A stretch of DNA of 64,000 nt from Symbiodinium natans (GCA_905221605.1 CAJNDS010000591.1:207001-271000); one strand, 5' to 3'. Shown: positions 42,013 through 54,240, counted from the stretch's first letter. Translations and numbers: made by a program. The notes: generated by a model not told the origin, from the letters alone.

Positions 42013-42079
42013 ACCCTAAACCCTAAACCCTAAACCCTAAACCCCAAACCCTAAACCCTAAACCCTAAACCCTAAACCC
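41729..42079. repeat. Longest telomere-type tract in the window
   Basis: About 350 bp: an octamer CCCCTAAA block (about 13 units, 41761-41868), a short unique break, then CCCTAAA, CCCTCAA and CCCTAAA blocks. The block structure shows separate local expansions. Confidence 0.95.
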
Positions 42080-42142
42080 AACAAGGGGGTATTTGGGCTC
42101 ACTGGGCCGGAGGCCTGTGTCCTCACAGCCCCACGTCCGCAG

Positions 42143-42205
42143 CAGCCCATCCTCGATGCCTCGCTGCGGACGCAGCTGCGCCTTGGCTGGGCACTTCAGT
42201 GCTTT
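42143..42205 (+). CDS. Exon-like island, unassigned
   Basis: After CAG, reads QPILDASLRTQLRLGWALQC in a GC-rich block bounded by telomere-type tracts. No family recognised. Confidence 0.3.
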
Positions 42206-42585
42206 CGTTTAGGGTTTAGGGCTAGCCCTAAACCCTAAACCCTAAACCCTAAAACCTAAACCCTAAACCCTAAACGATCAAGCCTTACGCGCTAAACACC
42301 CACAGCCCCCAAAACCCTGAAACTGCCAGCTGTGGCCCAGGCTCGCTCCACGAAAGGGTCATGGCCAGGCTCTGGTGGAGGGCAGATCAGTCCGAGGGGG
42401 CGGGGGTGCCTGAAGTTAGGGTCATTGTTCGGGTTTAGGGTTTAGGGTTTAGGGTTTAGGGTTTAAGGTCAGCATTCCCGGGCGAGACTAGGCAAGCCTG
42501 ATGCGGGGCTCAGGGTGCCGAAGGTCGAAGCCCAAAAACAGTTGTCATCCTAAGAGTACATCGGCAGCAGTGCGCGGGTGGTAAA

Positions 42586-42980
42586 AGAATGGGGAACATC
42601 CCAGGTACCCTAAAGCCCTAAACCCTCATTGAATATAAGTATATATATATATGGGTTATATAGGGGTGATATAGGGGACTAAGATGAAGGGTCCCTTCTA
42701 AAGGTCCCTCCTTATGCCCTTTCATTGAGCGGGTGTTTACCAGAAGCCCTGAACCTAAACCCTTAACCCTAAACCCTAAACCCCTAACCCCTAAACCCTA
42801 AACCCTAAACCCTAAACCCCAAACAGCAGCAGAAGTTCGGGGTTCCTCACGCACGAGTCTTGGCGAGAAGGGTCCATCTTTCAGTGCGCTGGCGCCCTCC
42901 TTCCCTTAGTTGAACGGGGAACATCCCAGGTACCCTAAGCCCTAAACCCTAAACCCTAAACCCTCAAGCCTAATTGAATA
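42586..42980. repeat. Direct repeat of a ~60-bp block with different tract lengths
   Basis: GGGGAACATCCCAGGTACCC occurs at 42590 and 42918, followed in both by CCTAA..CCCTAAACCCT and then AATTGAATATA. The left copy has about one heptamer, the right copy three or more. Confidence 0.85.
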
Positions 42981-43546
42981 TATGTCTAAACTTTAAGCCC
43001 TAAACCCTAAACCCTAAACACTAAACCCTAAACCCTAAACCCTAAACCCTAAACCCTAAACCCTAAACCCTAAGCCCTAAGCCCTAAGCCCTAAACCCTA
43101 AACCCTAAACCCTAAATTGAATGGGAGTGTTCATCCCCCAAGGCCCTAAAAGAACGCACATCGCCAGGTGAGGACGCGTCATCTCAGCGGCCTGGATGCG
43201 ACGGGTGTTCTGAGGGTAGCAGGTGAGGCTCAGGGCTTGGTGGTTTAGGGTTTAGGGTTTGGGGTTTAGGGTGTTTAGGGTTTTAGGGTTTGGGGTTTAG
43301 GGTTTAGGGTTTGGGCGTCGCCGGAGGATGTTTGTAGGGCCTGAATAACAGGTCCGGCCTCAAAAAGGCTAAGGCTTCAGAATGCGGCTGCAAGTTGGCC
43401 CTTCACCCTGAATCCCCACGCTACCCTAAGCTGCCAGAACCCTAAACCCTAAACCCTAAACCCTAAACCCTAAACCCTAAACCCTAAACCCTAAACCCTA
43501 AACCCTAAACCCTAAGGAAGCCCAGGAATCCCAATTGCATGCCCAG

Positions 43547-43634
43547 GCAAGATCCGACTGCCGCCCAAGGGCGAGCTGCGCGAGCGCGTCGTGCTCCGCA
43601 GCAGCTTGGCGAGCGCCTACTACTTGCTTGAGAA
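43547..43634 (+). CDS. Exon-like island, unassigned
   Basis: After CCCAG, reads KIRLPPKGELRERVVLRSSL and then ASAYYLLEN, an alpha-helical-looking stretch, before a TTTAGGG tract. Probably the same gene as 44015-44075. No family recognised. Confidence 0.45.
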
Positions 43635-44014
43635 CCCAGGATTTAGGGTTTATGGTTTAGGGTTTAGGGTCTCGGGCTTCGGGTTTAGGGTTTAGGGTTA
43701 GGGTTTAGTGTTTAGTGTTTAGGGCCTAGGGTTTAGGGTTTGGGGTTTGGGGTTTGGGAACCCCAAGACCCCTCAAAGAAGGAGTGCACTTTATTTTGCA
43801 GAACGTGCGAATCCTCAGGTTCCAAGGTGTTGTGCGGGAGCACCAGGGCGATGTTTCAAGGGTCGGGTGCTTCAAAAGTTGGGCTCCCCACTTGGATGCA
43901 CTTTTGCTGGGTTCCTAGGCCCCAAACACCCTAAACCCTAAAGCCGAAACCCTAAACCCTAAACCCTACACCCTAGACCCTAAACCCTAAACCCTAAACC
44001 CCTTGCCTGTGCAG

Positions 44015-44075
44015 GTCTTCTGCCGGACCGGCTGAAGATGGAATGCCTGGCCTGGGCTCTCAGAGTTGGACGATG
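44015..44075 (+). CDS. Exon-like island, unassigned
   Basis: After GTGCAG, reads LLPDRLKMECLAWALRVGRW, then a TTTAGGG tract. Plausibly the next exon after 43547-43634. A short segment at 44698-44733 (QERLDKMEKAL) could follow. Confidence 0.4.
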
Positions 44076-44859
44076 GTTTGGGGTTTAGGGTTTAGGGTTT
44101 TGAGGCCCTCAATTCAACTCAAAATGCGAATTTAGGGCATAACTCTGAACCCCACACGGACGAATCCTCCACCCTTCGACTCGACGAAGCTGTAGACTCT
44201 GAGCCATCTCAACCACATGGAGCCGTTTAGGGTTTAGGGTTTTTGGGTTTAGGGTTTAGGGGTTTCCAAAATTCGGGACACCTTATTTGGGGTCCCCTTA
44301 TTGTAAATGGAATCCCACTTGGGGGTCTATATTCAGGGTCCTGTACCTTCGTAAACCCCCATATTACCCTAGACGCCCCATAGATACCTACACACCCCAA
44401 CCCATGAGCCCTCTCAACCCTCCAAAGCCAACCCTATCAACCGTACGAAGTCACAGAAGTAAAGGCCCAGATGAAACCCTAAACCCTAAAACCTAAACCC
44501 TAAACCCTAAACCCTACACCCTAAACCCTAAACATCAGACTCAAACCCTGCTTGCGGTTCGGCCAGCTATACGGGAGTGAAATACGCCTCAATCCCTAAA
44601 CCCTAAACCCTAAACCCTAAACCCTAAACCCTAAACCACACCTCAACTCATGAAGCCCATGAGCTGGGGTTGGGGTGACTTACCTTTCCGATGGGCCTCA
44701 GGAGCGCCTCGACAAGATGGAGAAGGCTTTGGTTTGGGGTTTGGGGTTTGGGGTTTAGGGTTTCGGGTTTAGGGTTTGGGGTTTAGGGTTTAGGGCATAG
44801 GGTTTAGGGCATAGGGTTTAGGGCTTAGGGTGTAGGGTTTAGGCTACATTTGCTTCGCG

Positions 44860-45240
44860 GGCAACTGAATATAATTGCCAGCCCGCGACAAGAAAAGCAA
44901 AAAGCCGAACGCCAACAACCCTTTTAAAATAGGCAAGATGTGGGGGTTTTCGGGCGTTCATGTCGTGCATCAATTCAATTCACAGTTCATGTCGCTTATT
45001 GTAGCAATATACGGGCCAAAAGCAATAATCGTAATAGGGCCCGTTAAAATGTCAAATTATTCGGGCCTGTTTCGTGCGTTAACTTACAAAAAGCTCTTGA
45101 TTAATGGGGATAGCCGAGACAATGGGACATTCCATTATTGGCTTTCAACAGTATTACCTCACGGGCGGTTAACCTGGCATGCGATTCCAAGGGTGTGCAC
45201 GGTTAGACTAAGAGTTAGGGTCTCAAGGTGTGATGGGTGA
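44860..45240 (+). other. AT-richer island with a 121-codon open frame, unassigned
   Basis: Open from ATG-less Met codon context near 44875 to 45240 (VHVVHQFNSQFMSLIVAIYG; KLLINGDSRDNGTFHYWLST). Base composition differs from the GC-rich exon islands elsewhere: many A/T third positions, with recurrent GGGC words. No family recognised. It could be a transferred or organellar fragment or chance. The following 45390-45800 is also AT-richer and holds nothing I can name. Confidence 0.3.
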
Positions 45241-45293
45241 ACACGGCTGTGGAACAAGAGCGAGAGAAGTTAGTGTCTTTATCAGGGCCCAGG

Positions 45294-45390
45294 GAGCCCA
45301 ATACCCCTTGATTAAGGAATATACCTTAAATCATCAAGGGATCCTTAATCTGATTTAAGGTGTATTCCTTATTCAAAGGGTATTGGGCTC
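45294..45390. mobile_element. Inverted-repeat element, GAGCCCAATACC-type (best copy)
   Basis: Ends GAGCCCAATACCCCTTGAT and CAAAGGGTATTGGGCTC, with inner GGAATATACCTTAAAT/ATTTAAGGTGTATTCC and a central GGGATCC. A nearly perfect long hairpin. Confidence 0.85.
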
Positions 45391-46131
45391 ATGGGGGAGA
45401 TTAAGGTCGTGAGCTCTTCAAGAACGGGTGTCCGCGAGCCAAGAATAATGAGACGAGAGGGGCCCCATGGTGGTCTCTTAATGTTAAAACTCCTTTCCCT
45501 CTCATGGTGTTACTAGTACGCACAAAAAAATATGATTCACCCGTGTTGGCTTATAATAGTATATGTGGGCAAATAATGTAAACAGCTAGGGGTTCAACAT
45601 ATATTATTAGCATGTTGAGGGCCCCACAAAGAGACCTATGTAGAGAGTGAATGAAGTTAATCTGCAAGAAATGAGCAGAGTGAATGACTTGCGAAATTGT
45701 GAATGAACGAAACAGAGGTCTTTTAGCGGTGCAAGCGCACCCCCCCCCCCCCTAAGATGCTGTATTCCAATTCGTGCCGCGTTCGTGCATTGCATTTACT
45801 CCTTACAATCATAATAGTACAAGTATGTGGGGCCCACTAGTGCCCTTTTCCCTTATTTTGGTTGAAGGTTTCCTTTTCAAGTAACCAACCCCAAAAAATC
45901 GGTACCCTTATACGAATACGGTTACGGACCCTAAGCTCTAAGCTCTCAACCCAAAACATCCTTTAAGATTTAAGTGCTGTGTAAGCTGTATTGAAAAACC
46001 TCAACCCCAAACCCTAAACCCCAAACTCCCTAAACCCTGAACCCTAAACCCTAAACCCTAAACCCTAAACCCTAAACCCTAAACCCTAAACCCTAAACCC
46101 TAAACCCTAAACCCTAAACCCCATACCTTGG

Positions 46132-46238
46132 CTCACTTTGTACTATCCCTGCGAGGACCAGGCCGAGCGGTTGGCCGAAGCGGCGCGCGAAGGCGGAGTC
46201 CTAAGCTTCCCGAACCCGAATCCGCGTGAGAAAGGGCC
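46132..46238 (+). CDS. Exon-like island, unassigned
   Basis: Reads LTLYYPCEDQAERLAEAARE and then GGVLSFPNPNPR, to a TAA at 46236-46238. It lies just upstream of the RCC1-like gene but in a different context (bounded by tracts), and it does not join that gene's frame in any obvious way. Confidence 0.35.
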
Positions 46239-46405
46239 CTAATGGATTTAGGGTTTAGGGTTTAGGGTTTGGGGTTTTGGGTTTCGGGTTTAGGGTTTAG
46301 GGTTTTGGGAATCATGCCATGCTTGGGGTGGGATTGGGGCCAATTCTGGTGCTGTTCTGCCGCAAGCTCTTGCAAGACTCAAGCCCGCCATTTGTGATGC
46401 TGGCC

Positions 46406-47811
46406 ATGCCTTTTACGATTGAGGTGAGTCTGCTGAGTGGCAGGTCGGTTTCTCTGGAAGCAAGGCCAGATGAGCCTGTTCAATCATTGCAGAGCAGAGC
46501 GCAGAGAACGCTGGCCGTGGTCAGAGGCAGACTCCTGAGCTCCTCGGGAGGAATTCTGGACGGAGCGGCCACGCTCGCGGAATCTGGGTTGCTGAGCGGC
46601 GATGTGCTGACCTTGCTGATGAGCAGCATTCAGGTTTGCGCGGGCTACTTTTTCTTCGCTGCCATTCTGTGCGATGGGTGCGTTGTGAGCTGGGGCAGTG
46701 CGCACACCGTTCATCAGAGCCTACATGTGCGAGGTCGGCTGAAGGACGTGCGTCAGATCCAAGCTACCACTGATTCCTTTGCTGCCATTCTGGGAGATGG
46801 GTCTGTTGTGACCTGGGGCGGCTGGTTCTGGACCGGTGGTGACAGCAGTGCTGTGCAAGGTCAGCTGAAGGACGTACGGCTGATCCAAGCTAGCCAACAG
46901 GCGTTTGCTGCCATTCTGGGCAGTGGGTCTGTTGTGACCTGGGGGGCGACAGCAGTGCTGTGCAAGGTCGGCTGAAGGACGTGCGGCAGATCCAAGCTAC
47001 CGAACAGGCGTTTGCTGCTATTCTGGGCGATGGATCTGTTGTGAGCTGGGGCCATTCTGATTTTGGCGGCGACAGTTGGGCTGTGCAAGGCCAGCTGAAG
47101 GATGTGCAGCAGATCCAAGCTACGCAAGAGTCTTTTGCCGCCATTCGTGGCGATGGATGTGTCGTGACCTGGGGCAGGGTTGACTGCGGTGGCGACAGCA
47201 GGGCTGTGCAAGGTCAGTTGAGGGACGTGCAGCAGGTCCAAGCATCTAATCGGGCTTTTGCTGCTATTCTTGGCGATGGGTGTGTTGTGACTTGGGGCGA
47301 TGCTCGCAGTGGTGGCAACAGCCGGCATGTGCAAGGTCAGCTGAAGGACGTGCGGCAGATCCAAGCTACTAGCATGGCATTTGCTGCCGTACTGGGTGAT
47401 GGGTCTGTCGTGACCTGGGGCTATGCTGACGGTGGCGGCGACAGCAGTGCTGTGCAAGGTCAGCTGAAGGGCGTACGTCAGATCCAAGCTACGCGCGAGT
47501 CTTTTGCCGCCATTCTGGGCGATGGGTCAGTTGTGACGTGGGGCAATCCTGAGAATGGCGGCGACAGCAGTGCTGTGCAAGGCCAGCTGAAGGACGTGCA
47601 GCAGATCCAAGCTACGTTTGGGGCTTTTGCGGCCATTCTAGGTGATGGGTCTGTGGTGACCTGGGGTGATGCGCAGAGTGGTGGCCACAGCAGTGATGTC
47701 CAAGATGAGTTGAAGGACGTGCAGGGGATCCAAGCTAGCAGATACGCTTTTGCAGCCATTCTGGGCGATGGGTTTGTTGTGGGCTGGGCCGGAAAGAGGT
47801 CTCAGCCATAG
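46406..47811 (+). CDS. Ubiquitin-like plus RCC1-like repeat protein (apparent frameshift)
   Basis: Single-exon gene. From ATG 46406 (MPFTIEVSLLSGRSVSLEAR) the first ~75 residues have a ubiquitin-like pattern, ending LAESGLLSGDVLTLL. Ten repeats of about 41 residues follow, consensus FAAILGDGSVVTWG, GGDSSAVQGQLKDV and QIQAT, the RCC1-type beta-propeller blade signature. Such proteins are very common in dinoflagellates and are usually annotated HERC/UVR8-like; the specific function is unknown. In repeat 3, near 46941-46950, a six-G run shifts the frame: the first frame stops at 46975, and the remaining repeats are open in the next frame to TAG at 47811. That blade is also about 15 nt short. The shift could be a homopolymer sequencing error or a real mutation. 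Upstream in-frame ATGs at 46319 and 46397 are possible starts. There are no introns and no TTTAGGG tract. Confidence 0.85.
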
Positions 47812-50019
47812 CCCATTGTGACGTTTGCACGGCGCAAGCTCTCAACAGTGTCTGCCTCGGGTTGCACGATTCAGGGGGCTCCCGAACCTGGCAGTTCAGG
47901 GTATTGGAGCAGGTGAGGAGCCGTCAGGTTTTTGGGTTTGCGGGGGGGGGGGGGGGGGGGGAGAATTAGAGAGTTTACGAGATGTTGTTACTGGATCGCC
48001 CACCACGAGCTGCCCCTGGCTGAAGAATTGAGAAGCGTTGCGTCAGGCACCGAGACGGCCAGCGAGAAGAGGCGGAGGTCCCCTTCCTTGCAGGGATTCC
48101 CCTTCCTTGCAGGGATGCCTTGCATGGGATTCCATAGGGCCATGGGGGACTCTTGCCAGCTCGAGGGCATTTGCGGAAGCCTGAAGTTACACTGGGCCGC
48201 TGTAGGGCTTCGAGGTCCACCAAAGGGGGAGGATGTGGGGGGGTTTTGGCGTTGTACCCTAAACCCTAAACCCTAAACCCTAAACCGTAGATTTGTAGTA
48301 AGCAAGCCTGCCGCTGCCTTTTTCTGACCTTGAAGTCCTGAAGGGCTCCTCATGATGCAGGGTACTGATGAACCCTACTGCGACACTTCTACCCTTGAAC
48401 CTCCAACTAGGGTGCTGAGACCACAATCCCCAAGCCCAAGATACTTCAGCGCCGCAAGCAATGTGGGGATGGCAAGTGCCCTAAGCCTTCCTAAGCCCTA
48501 AGCTCTTTTCACAGACCTGGCTCGCAGATTGGATATGGAATGCTGAGCCCTAAGCCCGAAGCCCTAAGCCCTAAGCCCTAAACCCTAAACCCTAAACCCT
48601 AAACCCTAACCCTAAACCCTAAACCCTAAACCCTAAACCCTAAACCCTAAACCCTAAACCCTAAACCCTAAACCCTAAACCCGAGCGGGCAGGAGAAGTT
48701 CCCAGGGTCCGGTGATACCCGGAGGGTTTTACAAGCATCAGCAGGCATTCCGGCGGGGGGGGGGGATTTATGCCCTGGATTGAGAGGTTTTAGGGCTGAT
48801 TTGCAGGGTTTAATTATGGGGTTTATTGAGAGGTTTCAGGGCTTATTTGCAGGTTTATGGGGTTTATTCAGAGGGTTGAGGGCAAGAGAGGGAGGGAGGG
48901 GCATTTCATTGGGGCGCGTTCGTGACACCCCGTCCTGCGCCAGAGATTCGTGGGTCAGGATTCTGACGAGTCAGAAGCAGCAACAGCACCTCCCACTACA
49001 ATCATAGTCAACAACCTCTTCGTGTCCCGGTCCCAAAAAAGTAATGTAATCTAGCCACTCTCAGAAAAAAGACCCCCCCCCCTTATACGTCAACCTGGCA
49101 CACAAATTGAGAAGCACAACAACCTGCGTGAAGCTGTTCTTGTCTCATCCCCAGTAAGCAATGTCTTAAACCCGGAAGCTAAGCCCCTCACCCTAAGATT
49201 AACCCCCCCCTACCCCCCGCCCCCCAACAGTAAATTAAATACTCCCAGTATAGGTATGTTGCAGTGTATGGGGAGTATCTCAGATTTAGGGGTTAGCCCT
49301 AAACCCTAAACCCTGAACCCTGAACCCTAAACCCTAAACCCGAACCCCCGTACTGGCATCGGGCTTCCAGCTGGGAGGTTGTCGCCAGACACGACCTTTA
49401 CCTCGAAGGCTGCATTGCGAGGGGGCGGAACCCTAAACCCTAAACCCTAAACTCCTAAACCCTAAACTCCTAAACCCCTAAACTCCTAAACCCTAAACCT
49501 TAAACCCTGGTTGGTGACCGTTTTCCTTTGAAGTTTGGGAATCTGACCTCGAAATCCAATAGTTTCTTGGGTTCTATGTCCTGACTTTCAAGGCCCTGCA
49601 AGTTACCCTGCACACGTTGCGCCAGAAGTGTTATGACTTTTTGGATAATGCGTTGGGTACCCTGAGTGTACGCTGTTGCGCTTTCTGACCCCCGGACGAC
49701 GCGTGTTTCCCTGCGGTGCGGTGTTACTATCAGCTAGGCGGGCGGCTAAGCCCTCTGGAATCCCACCTTCAAAATCTGCTGGTAGCCTTGTTGGGGCGAA
49801 CTGTTTTCTAGGTAGGCGCTTGGGACATTTTATATTTTCCCTTATTGGGTTTAAGAGGGCCATATTCAGGAATATTTTTCAGGGGGTTTTAGGGGCCATC
49901 CTAGATTTTTTGTTTACCCTCTTTTTGTCCTTTTGGACTTTGGGGGGTCTTGGGGATCAGGCTGCTGGTAGGTGGGATATGGCTTTCCAAAACAAGCAGC
50001 GCGTGGACAGGCCTTTTTT

Positions 50020-50163
50020 AAACCCTAAACCCCAAACCCTAAACCCTAAACCCCAAACCCGAAACCCGAAACCCGAAACCCTAAACCCTAAACCCTAAAC
50101 CCTAAACCCTAAACCCTAAACCCTAAACCCTAAACCCTAAACCCTAAACCCTAAACCCTAAAC
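50020..50163. repeat. CCCTAAA tract
   Basis: About 20 units with CCCGAAA and CCCCAAA variants at the left end. Further tracts of 80-160 bp lie at 48565-48682, 51642-51738, 51892-52046, 52156-52248, 56255-56354, 46024-46121, 39844-39946 and 27804-27893. Confidence 0.95.
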
Positions 50164-50883
50164 ACGAACGTGTTGTACCCTGCAGTGCGACTATCAGTCA
50201 GCTAGGCGGGTCTCCGCGCTCGGGCATGCCTGCCATCGAAGCGCTAAGCACAAAAACCCCCATGCGTTGAACGGGCCTATCTGGAGAGAGACAGGTGCGC
50301 CCGGCCGTCTCCTTCTCCATAAGCGAGAGATATAGAGAGCTGTGCCAACATTGCTGGAAGCTCCGTGAGCCCTAGAACGACCCTAAACCCTAAACCCTAA
50401 ACCCTAAACCCTAAACCCTAAACACATCCATGACATTCCTGGGCTGCGTCCCATGTGTGCCAGGGGACCACATCATGGCGCTCTACATGGACAAGGCAGG
50501 TCCCACACCCTAAACCCTCAACCCCAAGCCCTGTGTGGCCTGAGTGTCAGCTAGGCAGGTGGCAAAAAAAAAGTCCTAAACCCGAGATCCCTGCCCTCCC
50601 TGTAATATTGAACCCTCCCTACCCCCCTAATATTTAACATTCCCAGGATCATGACAGTTCAATTACGTGAGGAGTAGTACTGTAGTACTAAACAGCCCCT
50701 GATCCCTAGATCCCTGCGAAAACTCAGAACCCGAAGCCCACAACCCCAGTGTCAACCTTAAGCCCCTGAGCGCAAGAGCCAAAAGTCTAGCACCAAAACC
50801 CTAGACCCTAAACCCTCAGTTTAGGGTTTAGGGTTTAGGGTTTAGGGTTTAGGGTCCTAAACCCTCACAGCCCTCGCACCCAG

Positions 50884-50985
50884 AGAGCCCAATACCTCTT
50901 AAGCAAGGAATATACCTGGAAAATCGAGAGGCATTCTGAATATGACTTGACGCAGATTCCTTGTCCAAGCTTTTGGGTGGGCCCT
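50884..50985. mobile_element. Inverted-repeat element, GAGCCCAATACC-type (diverged)
   Basis: Left GAGCCCAATACCTCTTAAGC is clear; the right end is degraded (CAAGCTTTTGGGTGGGCCC). Confidence 0.6.
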
Positions 50986-51174
50986 TGGGGTTTATGACGA
51001 AGGAATTCGGAGTCCCCATCGCCCTCCTACCCCTGCAAAATGGGCATTTCCCGAACTAGGTCTACCCCACAATAGAACAGGATCCCTTAGCGGGACCCCC
51101 AAAAGGTACCCCCCATTTTCGAAAAAACCCCAAAATCTCCTGAACATCCGAAAAGCCGCTGCAGTGTCGCAAGA

Positions 51175-51240
51175 GGCGGTCGTGCTGGGGCCCTCCAAGA
51201 GCACCGATCCCAACCGCGTCTGCGTGCAGTTTGAGGCGTG
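51175..51240 (+). CDS. Exon-like island with VLGPSKSTDPNRV motif
   Basis: After AAGAG, reads AVVLGPSKSTDPNRVCVQFE. This resembles a short motif (V.GPS....PNRV.V.F) that I associate with repeat proteins of dinoflagellates, but I cannot name the family. A second small island at 50464-50497 reads DHIMALYMDK and could belong to the same gene. Confidence 0.4.
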
Positions 51241-52778
51241 CCCTGCCCAAAAAGAACTCAGAGTGCCGCAAAAGCATTATACGGGAAAGAACGGACGACC
51301 CTTGCTGCGATGGCTTTTTTTTAATCATGTACACTCCTTCACAGTAGCACATAAGTTCATACAGGGATGCTAGAAGGGATGTCTAGAATGTCTTGCAGAA
51401 CCCCTATAGAGCCAACAGGGTGTTCATGCGCACCTGGGAGAGGGTTGATGTTTGGGTTTAGGTTGGGGCTTTTCGGGGGCTTCTGCTGAGTCCCCAAACC
51501 CTAAACCCTAAACCCTAAACCCTAAACCCTAAACCCTAAACCCTAAACCCTAGGGTTGAGAGCTTATGGTTCACCGAGTCGGAAGCTCCGGTTTACTCGC
51601 GTGCTCAGCCAAAGCTGACTTGTGCAGCAAGAGAGCTGAGTTAAAGGTTTAGGGTTTAGGGTTTAGGGTGTAGGGTTAGGGTTTAGGGTTTAGGGTTTAG
51701 GGTTTAGGGTTTAGGGTTTAGGGTTTAGGGTTTAGGGTGTACTTCATAACGGGGCTCGTTTGTGTTACTTGCGGCAACTTCGGTTATGATTGGGGCACTT
51801 AACACCAACTAAAACCCTTAACTTCATACCTCCCATGAACCTTCAGGGGAGGATTCTGCAGCTTAAGATGCAAGCACGTCTCGGTTGTGAGCAACCCTAA
51901 ACCCTAAACCCTAAACCCTAAGCCCTAAGCCCTAAACCCTAAACCCTCAACCCTCAACCCTAAACCCTAAACCCTAAACCCTAAACCCTAAACCCTAAAC
52001 CCTAAACCCTAAACCCTAAACCCTAAACCCTAAACCCTAAACCCTAGCAACGTGGCAGGCGCGGCGTGATGGCAGCAGCATGTGGGTCAATGTGTTGCCC
52101 GCCGCGGTCCCAGATCCAGGTCTTGGGGCTCTTAGGCTTGTTGGGACTTGGGGTTCAGTTTAGGGTTTAGGGTTTAGGGTTTAGGGTTCAGGGTTTAGGG
52201 TTTAGGGTTTAGGGTTTAGGGTTTAGGGTTTAGGGTTTAGGGTTCAGGACCCCCTAAACCCTAAACCCGAAACCCTAAAGCCTAATGGGCTTTTGGGGCT
52301 TAGGGTTCAGGAGGTTTTTTGTTGTGTCTCACGGAACATGAAACTCATGCTCTGAGTTTCTGATTTTTCTGGGGCACCTTACACAACATCTTAGCAGGAG
52401 CACACAATGATCCCACTGAGCAAACTACGGGCAAGCTCTGAAAACCGTTAAATACCCGTTAAATTCCAGGGGTCCACGTATGGGCCCTTTATTTGGGTCC
52501 CTCGTTTTGATATAGCCTAGCCCTTTTAGTACACTATGTAGAACAAAGGCCCATACTTCGGATCCCTAAAACGGGGAAGGGGCCGCACTAAGCGCCCACC
52601 TCACTCTTTGAATCCTTGGGAGCAAACACCCCTTGGCATGTACAGGGTTTAGGGTTTAGGGTTTCGAGTAGTTTCGGCATCCTGGCAGCAAGGAGTCCAG
52701 TTGCAAAAAAAAGGGGTTTCGAGTCCAGTTGCAAGAAAGGGTTTCGGGCTTAGGGGTCCCTTTTTTCAACCCGCTGAG

Positions 52779-52862
52779 GACGAGATCATGTCCGAAGAGA
52801 ATGGGCAGCTCATGCAGTCGATCATCCTGAAAGCGGAAGAACGCCTCCTGACGCAGAGACCC
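52779..52862 (+). CDS. Exon-like island, unassigned
   Basis: After GCTGAG, reads DEIMSEENGQLMQSIILKAE and then ERLLTQRP, an acidic helical stretch. No family recognised. Confidence 0.35.
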
Positions 52863-53833
52863 AAAACTATAGGGTTCGCCTTAGGGTTCTGCTTCAGTCT
52901 AAGTAGTTACACGGTCCCTTAACATGGTCCCTTGCCTCCTCAAAAGGGTTCTGCTTGGGTTGCAGAGAGTATATAAGGGGTATGTAAGTGGCCCAGGGTT
53001 TAGGGCTGAATTGGTCTCCGAGCTGTCCCCTGAGCCCACAGCTTCGAGGGCGTAGGGCTGGGGGAAATCTAGGGCTTTATAGGGCACATCTGGGTAGACC
53101 CGCCCGAAACCCCAAACCCCAAACCGTTCCCCAATTAAGGGCCAGCTTCCCTAACAGGAAACCCCTGAAGGCCACTCAAGGCCTTCCAAAACCGGCAGTT
53201 GTTGCACCTAAGCCTTGAACTCTAAACCCTAAACCCTAGCGCGCGCGCCTAGATCCAAACAGGTTTAAGGTTTAGGGTTTAGGGTTTAGGGTTTAGGGTT
53301 TAGGGTTTAGGGTTCCCAGAGGGTATCTGGCCAAACCTGCCTTAGGCCGCCAGAAGACCTTCGGCACTAGTATTCTGGGCTTTTGGATGGTTTTTGGACC
53401 AACCCTAAACCCCCAAACCCTAGTTCCTACGTATACCCTTGTTCTTACAGGCCTCTTCAGAACACTTTGCCTGGTCAGAACTACCCACAGAGTACTGTGC
53501 CAACTTACATCCACGCTTCGCGCAGGACACACGCCACACCATCCGACCAGCAAACTGGCAAACTCACATGGGCGTATCACGAGCTACTGAAGAATTAAGT
53601 CGTTGCTGACACTCTTCTCTTCGGCGAGCTCTCAAAGGAGCACGGTGGGCCTTGTGTTGATCTTGTGCTTGGACTTGCACCCCGAAGGTTGTACCCTTGG
53701 GTTTTGGGGAAACCTTTTTGAAGATCCTTAAGGTCGCCATATTAGCATCACATTAAGGGAAGCCTTTAGGGGTTACAACCTGAGTGTTAGAGGGAACATC
53801 CCAAGGTACGAGTCTTACTCTCATGATCCCCAG

Positions 53834-53901
53834 GGAAGCAGCAGCGCCTTCGGAATCTGACCACCCCGCCTGCGCCCGGGCAAGCCGACGAGGAGATACA
53901 G
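53834..53901 (+). CDS. Exon-like island, unassigned
   Basis: After CCCCAG, reads KQQRLRNLTTPPAPGQADEE in one frame. Two frames are open, so the reading frame is uncertain. It may connect to 54793-54880. Confidence 0.25.
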
Positions 53902-54240
53902 GTTTTCAGCGCCCTCACTTATTTTGATGGTGCATGGGCTGTCATATTAGGGTTTAGGGTTTCGGGTTTAGGGTTTAGGGTTTAGGGTTTAGGGTTTAGG
54001 GTTTAGGGCAACATGGGCGCCATCGCTGGTCAGACCCTGAAACCTTTCTTGCAGCCAGAGTGGAAACCATGCCGCAACACAACCGAAATTTGACTTGGGG
54101 ACGGGAGGGGTGATCTGCAAGCCCTAAATGCCGCACCCCCATTTAGTCTGGCCCCCAACCCCCCCCCCCCCCACCTTCTGTGAAGACAAGCTTGCCCGGT
54201 GGTTCAGGGTTTCGGGTTTAGGGTTAGGGTTTAGACCAGG

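Noticed and set aside
46484-47759. Minus-strand open frames over the RCC1-like gene
   Set aside because: Shadows of a GC-rich repetitive coding sequence; the plus strand has the family repeats.
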